Assembly (NCBI GenBank): GCA_016718805.1
Contig: JADKCP010000007.1
Location: 39,793 to 103,792, forward strand
Origin: Bacteroidota bacterium
GTDB taxonomy: Bacteria > Bacteroidota > Bacteroidia > UBA4408
Reading direction: 5' to 3'
Length of the DNA stretch: 64,000 nt
In this document: piece after piece, positions 57,415 to 64,000 of the stretch
How the letters are laid out: every line of letters begins with the position of its first letter
How positions within the stretch are numbered: the first letter of the stretch is position 1
Notes under the pieces: generated by a model
What the model was told of the DNA's origin: nothing
The model's input: only the letters and a program-made list of their open reading frames with translations
Database searches by the model: none
Program-made: the position numbers and the translations under genes

Positions 57415-57732
57415 TTACTTCTTTGAATTTAAATGACTCGTTTTATTCTTACAAACTGCAAGCTCTTTAATCTTATCCCAATTATCTTCGATCAAAGCTT
57501 CTTTTTTCTTTCTTGACCAACCTTTTATTTGTTTTTCAAATTCTATAGCTTGATCAGGTTGTAAGAATTGTTCAACATAGACTAATTTTACAGGTCTCCT
57601 TGAAAAAGTATAAGCAATAGGATTCTCTCCTTCATTGTGCTCTGCAAGTCTTCTATCAATATCATTTGTAATTCCTGTATAATAACTTTTATCGGAACAT
57701 TCCAAGATATAGGTAAAAAAGTACTTTAACAT
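57415..57732 (-). CDS. GIY-YIG nuclease domain protein inside the palindrome array
   Basis: A 105-residue single-domain GIY-YIG protein of the UPF0213/YhbQ type. Catalytic residues by position: Y8 (TYIL), Y18 (YYTGIT), R27 (NDIDRRLAEHN) and E66 in AIEFEKQIKGW, followed by a basic KKKEALI helix. All expected residues are present, so it should be an active, single-strand-nicking type endonuclease. It is flanked on both sides by the palindrome array: its stop is 16 bp from one long hairpin, and its start region is followed by short palindromes from 57840. It has its own -7-like element and is not part of the polysaccharide operons. Confidence 0.88.
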   Translation of the reverse strand: MLKYFFTYILECSDKSYYTGITNDIDRRLAEHNEGENPIAYTFSRRPVKLVYVEQFLQPDQAIEFEKQIKGWSRKKKEALIEDNWDKIKELAVCKNKTSHLNSKK

Positions 57733-57765
57733 AAATGAGTATTAATAAAATCAGCTAATGAAAAT

Positions 57766-57773
57766 CAAACTTA
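57766..57773 (-). promoter_or_regulatory. -7-like element for the GIY-YIG gene
   Basis: TAAGTTTG on the minus strand, about 34 nt upstream of the start codon. No matching -33 element is visible, so support is weak. Confidence 0.35.
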
Positions 57774-57839
57774 AAAATTTTAAAAATAGTGTTTCTCGGG
57801 TTTAGTGTTTTTATTTATTTAAAATAAAAAAAACGTTTC

Positions 57840-58551
57840 TCGTTGATTATTCTATTTTTTTTAGAATAAAAAGTTCGGGTCTGGTTGAGCATTATTTTTA
57901 ATAAAAATATTTAGTTCGGGTCAGGTTGATATTCTATTTTGATAGAATAAAAGGCATGGGGTCAGGTTGAGCGAAGTTGAAACCCGTGCGTTGGCCGTCG
58001 CTGATGATGAGCCGAAGTGCTCCTTCAACTTCGCTCAGGATGACCCGGCGGGGATGTCGGGTCAGGTTGAGTATTATTATTTACAAAAATATTTAGCTAG
58101 GGTCAGGTTGAGCGGAGTCGAAACCCGTGCGTTGGCCGTCGCTGATGATGAGCCCACGCGCTCCTTCGACTTCGCTCAGGATGACCCTGTTGGGTTTGGG
58201 TCAGGTTGAGTGTTCTATTTTATTTAGAATAAAAAAACATGGGACTGGTTGAGTATTCTATATTAATAGAATAAAAAATTTGGGTCAGGTTGAGCGGAGT
58301 CGAAACCCGTGCGTTGGCCGTCGCTGATGATGAGCCCACGCACTCCTTCGACTTCGCTCAGGATGACCCTGTTGGGTTTGGGTCAGGTTGAGTGTTCTAT
58401 TTTATTTAGAATAAAAAAACATGGGACAGGTTGAATATTCCATTTTAATAGAATAAAAAGTTCGGGGCAGGTTGAGCGGAGTCGAAACCCGTGTGCTGGC
58501 CGTCGCTGATGATGAGCCTGCGCGCTCCTTCGACTTCGCTCAGGATGACCC
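57840..58551. repeat. Composite palindrome array, downstream half
   Basis: Long hairpins at 57960-58045, 58101-58186, 58283-58368 and 58466-58550 alternate with short AT palindromes. The 57960 copy differs in both arms in a matching way: left GAGCGAAGTTGAA, right TTCAACTTCGCTC, against GAGCGGAGTCGAA and TTCGACTTCGCTC elsewhere, so the pairing is kept. Inside the long hairpins a second weaker stem pairs GCGTTGGC with GCCCACGC. The array ends 11 bp from the stop of the GT4 gene on the opposite strand. No protein is supported inside it. Confidence 0.93.
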
Positions 58552-58561
58552 TGTTGGGAAA

Positions 58562-59704
58562 TTAAATTTTACCGGCGATTTTATTTATGGTAGTTACAAT
58601 TAACTTATCCCATCGATGATTGTTGAGCAATAATTGTTGTGCCTGTTGCTTTTTGTGGAGTAATTGCTGGGGCGGCATTTCAATAGCTTCAATAAGCGCA
58701 GTGCGAATATCGTTCACCTTTGGTGCAGCTAAAAGCCATCCGGTTTTTTCACTTACCAATTCATTTACAGCCCCAACATCGGTAGCAATAGCTGCTAATC
58801 CGCAAGCAAATGCTTCCAAAATTACAGTCGGCATTCCTTCGGCATAACTTGCACAAACCAAAACATCGCAGGCTGTTATTAATTCTTTAATTTTATGTTG
58901 ATCACTGATTGCTCCATGATACTTAATCCGCGCATCTTTCAACTTTTTTTCATCCGGAATTGGACCAATAAAATGAAATTCAAATGCAGCATCGGCAGGC
59001 AAAAGCTCAATAGCTTTAGTTAGTTCCTCTATCCCCTTTCGGCGCTCATAGCGACCAACAAACACAAATTTTAGTATGCTGTTGCGTGCATTTATTTGAG
59101 GATTAATCCACTCGTCTGCTTCAATCCCAATAGGTATTTGAATAATGCGGTTGTGATGAAAACCCATATCCAGCAGTATTTGGGTGAGGTTTCCGCCCAG
59201 CGAAAAAATACGATCAGAGTTTTCTAAATTATAGCGCATGGCTCTTTTTAAAAGCAATTGCTGCAATTTAGCTTTAATACCGGGTGCCTGTTGAAAAGGC
59301 TCCATACCATGAAAATTAATTCCTGTTCTTGGAAACTTTTCTAGCTCTGTTATCGCTTTCAATATTTTCCAACCGGCAAAACCTTGTATGTAAATAAAAT
59401 CAACGGGTGCATTTTGCTTCAGCTTGGTATAAATGGCTTCTGAATACTTAAACGACTCGCGCAAATAATGTCCGGGCAATTTACCGGCCTTAGGAAATGG
59501 AATAATATAGGAATGCAAATAATGTTTCTCTTCTTCAGTAAAAAATTCGAGCTTAGAACTGTCGTAGCTAGTGTTTTGAATGCAGTGATATAAATGTACC
59601 TCTACTTTTTTTTGCGCAAAATACTTCGCTAAGTAATACGAATGCTTTTGCATACCGCCCATGGCGTAAGGAAAAATACCATCGGTAAGCAAAGCTATTT
59701 TCAT
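58562..59704 (-). CDS. GT4 glycosyltransferase
   Basis: A 380-residue GT-B glycosyltransferase. N-terminal acceptor domain begins MKIALLTDGIFPYAMGGMQKH. The C-terminal donor domain has FVGRYERRKGIEEL, and the retaining-GT4 EX7E-type region CASYAEGMPTVILEAFACGL. No membrane helix. It probably adds a sugar to the lipid-linked polysaccharide. It follows the neighbouring glycosyltransferase gene by one base and is the last gene of the wecB operon; its stop abuts the palindrome array. Confidence 0.92.
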   Translation of the reverse strand: MKIALLTDGIFPYAMGGMQKHSYYLAKYFAQKKVEVHLYHCIQNTSYDSSKLEFFTEEEKHYLHSYIIPFPKAGKLPGHYLRESFKYSEAIYTKLKQNAPVDFIYIQGFAGWKILKAITELEKFPRTGINFHGMEPFQQAPGIKAKLQQLLLKRAMRYNLENSDRIFSLGGNLTQILLDMGFHHNRIIQIPIGIEADEWINPQINARNSILKFVFVGRYERRKGIEELTKAIELLPADAAFEFHFIGPIPDEKKLKDARIKYHGAISDQHKIKELITACDVLVCASYAEGMPTVILEAFACGLAAIATDVGAVNELVSEKTGWLLAAPKVNDIRTALIEAIEMPPQQLLHKKQQAQQLLLNNHRWDKLIVTTINKIAGKI

Positions 59705-59705
59705 G

Positions 59706-60854
59706 TTAAATAATATTTAATTCCTGCAAAAGCAAAGTATAACTCAAATGATTTTGCGCTGAATCTTTATAAAAATATTTCTTCGACAAGTCTATCAATC
59801 GCTGCTTCTCGTCGTGTGGACGTTTGCGCAAATTCATCTCCATATCGGCTCCGGTAACCAACCAACCGCAATGATGGTACTTTACAAATTCGGAATAATC
59901 ACCTAAATTTTCAGAAATAAGTACCGGTAAACCAAGCGCCAAATACTCGGCAAATTTAGTAGGTGAAGCAACCGAATTGGTAAGCGATTGTTCGCGAATT
60001 AATATTCCATAATCACCAACCGATAAGTACAAATTAATAAAATGATGATCAATCCATTTTGTATACACATTCGATGGATAGCGGCTTTTGAGGTTCGAAA
60101 CAAATTCATCTTCGCGTGTAAGAAACAAAATTTTTACACGGGGATTTTTCTCAATTTGAGTAGTTAAAAATTCAGTAACTAAATTAAACGATTGCCATCC
60201 GGCCGCAGAGCCAGAATAAACCAGCACTACATCCTTTTCATCAAAACCAAACTCAGCACGCACCTCTTTAATTCCTTCTTCAGTAAAATCAGAATGAGCA
60301 AAATTACTGAGCAAAGTAGTGGGTATTACAACATGTTTTTTCTGGGTATAGTCAAAATGCGTTTTCCAGTATTCTACCAGCTTATGTGAAACAGCAATAC
60401 GAAAATCGGAGTCTAGTACTGCAATTTTTTCGGCCGGCTTTATAGCATCGCGAATGTTGGCATCGGGTGTAACATCGTATTCGGTCCACTCGGCAAAAGT
60501 AGCTCCGCGCCCATCGTATACAACCTTTTGCAAAGCGCTATACTTGCGCATCATAATACCCAAATTGGTAGCAAAAGGATTGCGGCAAATAGCAGTTTTA
60601 TGACGGGCAAAAAAATTAATAAGTAGCAATGGCAAAATATTCCATTTCCAAATTTGCAAAGGAAATAGCGGAAGTACATAACAATGTTTATAAGCACGTT
60701 TTATTTTAGCGCGGTTAGCAAAGTAAACACGAGGCGAAAAAAATGCAATGAGCCGAACCCTTGTCGAAAAATTTTTGGATAAATAGGTACAAACATCAAT
60801 TACCTGACTTTGGTATACCGACGAGTAGCCATCGTCGAGTGTAATATAGAGCAT
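59706..60854 (-). CDS. GT-B-like glycosyltransferase
   Basis: A 382-residue protein with GT-B character: a donor-binding half from about residue 205 (VLVYSGSAAGWQSFNLV) with SPTKFAEYLALGLPVLIS and GDYSEF at the expected places. The N-terminal half is divergent (FVCTYLSKNF-type start with YDGRGATFAEW). A family number cannot be given with confidence. Its ATG overlaps the wecB stop by one base (TAATG), and it is followed after one base by the GT4 gene, so the three genes form one operon. Confidence 0.78.
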   Translation of the reverse strand: MLYITLDDGYSSVYQSQVIDVCTYLSKNFSTRVRLIAFFSPRVYFANRAKIKRAYKHCYVLPLFPLQIWKWNILPLLLINFFARHKTAICRNPFATNLGIMMRKYSALQKVVYDGRGATFAEWTEYDVTPDANIRDAIKPAEKIAVLDSDFRIAVSHKLVEYWKTHFDYTQKKHVVIPTTLLSNFAHSDFTEEGIKEVRAEFGFDEKDVVLVYSGSAAGWQSFNLVTEFLTTQIEKNPRVKILFLTREDEFVSNLKSRYPSNVYTKWIDHHFINLYLSVGDYGILIREQSLTNSVASPTKFAEYLALGLPVLISENLGDYSEFVKYHHCGWLVTGADMEMNLRKRPHDEKQRLIDLSKKYFYKDSAQNHLSYTLLLQELNII

Positions 60855-61951
60855 TAGTTTTTGGTAAGAATTTTAATAATACGTTCGGTAGATTTTCCAT
60901 CCCAATATTTAGGAATTTTTCCTGCTTTGTAGGTACCGTTTACAATGGTATTAATTTTACTTTTTATTTTTTTGAGGTCAAATGCTATCAGTTCGTTTGA
61001 GCCAATGGTAATGGTTATCGGCCTTTCGGTATTGGAGCGCAAGGTTAAACAAGGAATCTGCAAAAAGGTAGTTTCTTCCTGTATGCCACCACTATCGGTT
61101 ATTATAAACTTCGACTCTTTAATTAATTTTTGAAAACTAAAATAATCGAGCGGATCGGTAATAATTAAATTCGGATTGTTTTTAAGTTGTTGATGCAAAT
61201 TAAAATATTCCATGCTGCTTACAGTGCGCGGATGAATGGGGAAAACCACTTTAAAATCGCGCGTTACCATATCAATCAAGCCAATCAGCTTTTGAAGTCC
61301 CTCTTTAGTATCAACGGTTGCCGGTCGATGCATAGTCATTAACACAAATTCTTTCGATTGTAAACCAATTTTGCGAAGTATGGTCGATTTCTCAATTTGC
61401 TTCGAAAAGGCCACCATGGTATCAATCATGGTATTGCCTACCATAAAGGTATTTTTATTGGTTTTACCTTCTTTCAATAAGTTATCGAGTCCGCTTTGTT
61501 CGGTTACAAAAAACAGGTCGCTAATGGCATCGGTTAATATACGGTTATGTTCCTCGGGCATACTTTTATCGAAACTACGCAAACCACTTTCAAGATGAGC
61601 AATTTTAATATCCAGTTTATTGGCGGTAAGCGCAGCAGCAAAGGTTGAGTTAACATCGCCCACCACAATCACCCAATCGGGCTTATGGTCGATGAGCACA
61701 TCCTCGAGCTTGTTAATAATTTCGGCCATTTGCTTGTTGGCAGTGCTTGGCGCGATATTTAAAAAATAATCGGGAACAAGGTTAAACTGTTCAAAAAACA
61801 CATCCGCCATTTTGGTATCGTAGTGCTGGCCGGTGTGAACTACCTTTATTTCGAGGTTGGGAAACTTTTTGGCTTCCTTTTTAAACTGCGTTATTTTTAT
61901 AAAATTTGGCCTGGTGCCTATTACAATCAGTATCTTCTTTTTTTTTCCCAT
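60854..61951 (-). CDS. wecB: UDP-N-acetylglucosamine 2-epimerase (non-hydrolysing)
   Basis: A 365-residue GT-B-fold epimerase that interconverts UDP-GlcNAc and UDP-ManNAc. ATG at 61951 (MGKKKKILIVIGTRPNFIK) is used instead of the upstream TTG. Motifs: GTRPNFIK, HTGQHYD, VVGDVNSTFA, HLESGLRSFD, MPEEHNRILTD, TMHRPATVD and TDSGGIQEET, all typical of WecB. It opens a three-gene operon supplying and using N-acetylmannosamine-type sugars. Confidence 0.95.
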   Translation of the reverse strand: MGKKKKILIVIGTRPNFIKITQFKKEAKKFPNLEIKVVHTGQHYDTKMADVFFEQFNLVPDYFLNIAPSTANKQMAEIINKLEDVLIDHKPDWVIVVGDVNSTFAAALTANKLDIKIAHLESGLRSFDKSMPEEHNRILTDAISDLFFVTEQSGLDNLLKEGKTNKNTFMVGNTMIDTMVAFSKQIEKSTILRKIGLQSKEFVLMTMHRPATVDTKEGLQKLIGLIDMVTRDFKVVFPIHPRTVSSMEYFNLHQQLKNNPNLIITDPLDYFSFQKLIKESKFIITDSGGIQEETTFLQIPCLTLRSNTERPITITIGSNELIAFDLKKIKSKINTIVNGTYKAGKIPKYWDGKSTERIIKILTKN

Positions 61952-62023
61952 CCGGTACAATTCCTATTTTGATAAAGTTGTGATTATCAATACACTTTAC
62001 CGTACTCATTTCATCCAAAGGCA

Positions 62024-62031
62024 CAAATATA
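62024..62031 (-). promoter_or_regulatory. -7-like element for the wecB operon
   Basis: TATATTTG on the minus strand, about 73 nt before the wecB start. A TTTG lies only 12 nt further upstream (62047-62044), too close for a standard -33 element. Confidence 0.35.
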
Positions 62032-62111
62032 ATTGATTTTAAGCAAACGAACTGTGCACTTGGTTGCACATTCAAAATATTGGACATAAAAGGCTTAGTA
62101 ATTTGGGCATT

Positions 62112-62200
62112 CTCCGATGAAAAATCGGAGCCGGGCTTTCGCCACTCGCATCCGCCGGCTGGCGGAGTGCTCAAACAAAGGCTCTATCCCTAATGCGGAA
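62112..62200. repeat. Palindromic element upstream of the tyrosine recombinase
   Basis: Two hairpins: CTCCGAT-GAAAA-ATCGGAG at 62112-62130 and TCCGCC-GGCT-GGCGGA at 62151-62166, set in a GC-rich stretch that also holds CCGGGCTTTCGCCACTCG and GGCTCTATCCCTAATGCGG. I recall similar GGGCTTTCGC...TATCCCTAA units as interspersed repeats in Bacteroidota genomes; unverified. The rest of the gap 61952-62522 shows no gene. Confidence 0.55.
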
Positions 62201-62522
62201 CTCTACAATTATATTCAACTTAGTTTTCTGCTTCATGATTTATTAAACTTAAGTAAATCAATTAGTTAATCTATAATTATCTTACAAATTAGTGCACATT
62301 TGTTTCAACACTAAATGCATCCTGAATAGCGCACTTATCCTAAATGAAAATTAAACTCAAAATTCATAATTAACCCAATCCTTTTTGTTGAATTTTTGCT
62401 CCCATTTCTAAAAACATCCCTAAAAAATCATCCTTTTTGAGTATTGTTCAAAATCAGAATAGCATCTATTTTGCACACCTCTTTCATCCAACAAAAAAGG
62501 TATTTATACTTACTAAACGAGT

Positions 62523-63929
62523 ATGTCAAAAAGCTATAGCGCAAGTTGTATTGTACATCGAGGAGCAAACCGAATTGCCGTTAAATTTAAAGCCGATCGT
62601 GCTTTAATTGAGCGTTTCAGAAAGCTCGAAGGCGCGTTGTGGAGTCAAACATTAAAAACCTGGCACTTACCCGATACTCCCGAATACCGCAAGCAATTTA
62701 AAGTAGATCTTCCAACTGTGAACTCACCGGAAGTTGTAAAGGTAAAAGGGTACGGTACCGTAAGTTTGGCGTCACAAGTAAATTTACCGGCATCACAAGA
62801 TTCACCGATTATTAATAAAGCTATCATCGAAAATACTAATTCGGTAACTCAAACAAATTCTGCAAAAAGCGAACAAAATCAACAAGTACAAACTACAAAC
62901 CGGCAAAGTTTAACAAAGGCAAAACAATTTTGGGTAAAGCCTGCCAGCTCAGGTAACAATGCACAAGTATCCGGTAAATTATCCTTAAATAAAAGTATAC
63001 CAGCATCTCAAAATCAACAGCAAAACAAGGTACAGCAAGCATCAAGTGGTATAGGCGATGAGCGAAGCAAAATCCGAAATCCTATTTCAGATAAGTTGGC
63101 TGCCCACATTACCAACTTTAATCGTTGGTTAAAATCGAGGCGCTATAGTTCAAATACGATTAAAACTTATTGTGAAGCAATTAAATCGTTTTTAGTATTC
63201 GCCAACAAGGAGCAATTAGATGAAATAAGTAATAGTGATATTATTAATTTCAACAACGATGTAATAGTAAAAAACAATTTATCGGCTTCCTTTCAAAATC
63301 AAGTGGTAAATGCAATAAAGTTGTTTTTTAGTACTATCGAAAACCGGCAAATACAAATTGAATTAATACATCGGCCTAAGCGTCCAAAATTATTACCAAA
63401 TGTTTTGAGTAAAGAAGAAATTAAACTACTTTTAAGCGTTTCTTCAAATATTAAACACCGTACTATGTTAAGTTTAATTTATAGTTGTGGATTGCGTTGC
63501 GGTGAGTTGTTGCGATTAAAGCCTGTGCATATAGATACGCAGCGAAAGTTGGTAATTATAAAGCAATCGAAAGGGCGAAAAGATAGAATTGTTCCTTTGA
63601 GTGTAAGGGTTTTAGCACTTTTAAATGAATATTATAGTACGGCCGGTATAACTAACTGGATATTTGAAGGACAGGTAAAAGGCGAGCCTTACGACGAAAG
63701 AAGTTTACAGGCGGTATTAAAGCAATGTTTGCAAAAGGCAAAAATTAATAAGCCGGCAACTTTGCATTGGTTGCGACACAGTTATGCAACCCATTTATTA
63801 GAAAGTGGTACCGATTTGCGGTATATACAAGAGTTATTGGGTCATAGTAGCAGTAGAACAACCGAAATTTATACACATGTAAGTAACAAGGAAATACAAA
63901 AAATTGTTTCACCCTTCGACACCTTATAA
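62523..63929 (+). CDS. Tyrosine recombinase / site-specific integrase
   Basis: A 468-residue recombinase. Residues 5-60 form a small beta-rich domain (IAVKFKADRALIERF, WSQTLKTWHLPDT) seen in other Bacteroidota integrases; 65-185 is a Q/S/N-rich linker; 190-280 is the SAM-like core-binding domain; 290-468 is the catalytic domain. Catalytic residues: Arg in CGLRCGELLRL (about 325), Lys in KQSKGRKDR, HWLRH (about 415-419), GHSSS and the nucleophile Tyr in TEIYTHVS (about 449). All are present, so it should be active. Nothing in the window marks an attachment site. Confidence 0.93.
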   Translation: MSKSYSASCIVHRGANRIAVKFKADRALIERFRKLEGALWSQTLKTWHLPDTPEYRKQFKVDLPTVNSPEVVKVKGYGTVSLASQVNLPASQDSPIINKAIIENTNSVTQTNSAKSEQNQQVQTTNRQSLTKAKQFWVKPASSGNNAQVSGKLSLNKSIPASQNQQQNKVQQASSGIGDERSKIRNPISDKLAAHITNFNRWLKSRRYSSNTIKTYCEAIKSFLVFANKEQLDEISNSDIINFNNDVIVKNNLSASFQNQVVNAIKLFFSTIENRQIQIELIHRPKRPKLLPNVLSKEEIKLLLSVSSNIKHRTMLSLIYSCGLRCGELLRLKPVHIDTQRKLVIIKQSKGRKDRIVPLSVRVLALLNEYYSTAGITNWIFEGQVKGEPYDERSLQAVLKQCLQKAKINKPATLHWLRHSYATHLLESGTDLRYIQELLGHSSSRTTEIYTHVSNKEIQKIVSPFDTL

Positions 63930-63931
63930 TC

Positions 63932-64000
63932 ATGCAACAACAAATCCCCAAAACTTACGCCAATCTCCCACACACCTGCCTACAACACGCAACTTTTAAT
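63932..64000 (+). CDS. Possible start of a further gene (truncated by window end)
   Basis: An ATG 2 bp after the recombinase stop opens a frame of 23 codons (MQQQIPKTYANLPHTC) that is still open at the window edge. Too short to judge; the spacing suggests cotranscription if real. Confidence 0.3.
   Translation, partial: MQQQIPKTYANLPHTCLQHATFN

Noticed and set aside
57967..58209. ORF of 80 codons reading through the palindromes (repeated phrase VETRALAVADDEP)
   Set aside because: The encoded repeats are just translations of the hairpin DNA; the same sequence is duplicated in the array and no start or promoter supports it.
56619..58551. RAYT/REP system with a tyrosine transposase
   Set aside because: No Y1 transposase (HUH) gene is in or near the array; only a GIY-YIG nuclease.
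1..64000. tRNA, rRNA or riboswitch genes
   Set aside because: I saw no cloverleaf with a GTTCRANNC T-loop, no conserved rRNA tracts and no known riboswitch core, although a covariance-model scan could not be run.

Overview
The window looks like a chromosomal segment from a member of the Bacteroidota, probably a free-living, respiring lineage. The evidence is: four proteins ending in type IX secretion (T9SS) C-terminal sorting domains, a PorX regulator, a bacillithiol gene (bshB1), a DUF4290 protein, paired M16 peptidases, an AT-rich sequence, almost no Shine-Dalgarno sequences, and repeated matches to the Bacteroidota promoter consensus (TTTG or TTG, about 19 nt, then TAnnTTTG). I see no tRNA, rRNA, CRISPR array or transposase gene. 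Family names come from recognising motifs by eye, not from searches.

Layout. 1-7.3 kb: the tail of a secreted T9SS protein joined to a diheme cytochrome c peroxidase, a large CotH/lamin-tail/PKD surface protein and a polytopic membrane protein. 7.8-19 kb: housekeeping genes (adenine deaminase, DUF4290, two M16 peptidases, PhoH, an alanine-dehydrogenase-like enzyme, TsaE, PorX). 19-25 kb: an HD phosphohydrolase, a frameshifted lpxD, and a T9SS protein flanked on both sides by the same family of palindromic repeats, ending in an 0.8 kb repeat array. 25-31 kb: a System I cytochrome c maturation operon (ccmB-C-D-E-F; ccmF carries an N-terminal frameshift) behind a beta-CASP nuclease. 31-41.9 kb: glutathione peroxidase, bshB1, rsmE, a YdcF protein, a RetSat/CrtI-like oxidoreductase, fumarylacetoacetase and a membrane spermidine-synthase-like protein. 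42-47.4 kb: an 1800-residue T9SS protein built from seven GEVED domains alternating with six Ig-like domains. 47.4-62 kb: surface polysaccharide genes (methyltransferase, two GT2, WbqC, a NeuD-like acyltransferase, MBOAT plus SGNH acylation pair, a sugar formyltransferase, a GT-C-like protein, two GT-B glycosyltransferases and UDP-GlcNAc 2-epimerase). A 1.9 kb palindrome array with a GIY-YIG nuclease gene inside interrupts this locus. 62.5-64 kb: a tyrosine recombinase.

How it fits together. PorX regulates T9SS, and four likely T9SS cargo proteins are encoded nearby. The polysaccharide genes could make the anionic lipopolysaccharide to which such cargo is anchored, though that link is inference. 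The ccm genes would mature c-type cytochromes such as the peroxidase at 828.

Most worth a second look: the two palindrome arrays. Both lie between convergent genes and end about 10 bp from a stop codon. One encloses a GIY-YIG nuclease gene, and one of its hairpins shows a compensatory arm change. Two short-indel frameshifts, in lpxD and ccmF, need checking against reads.
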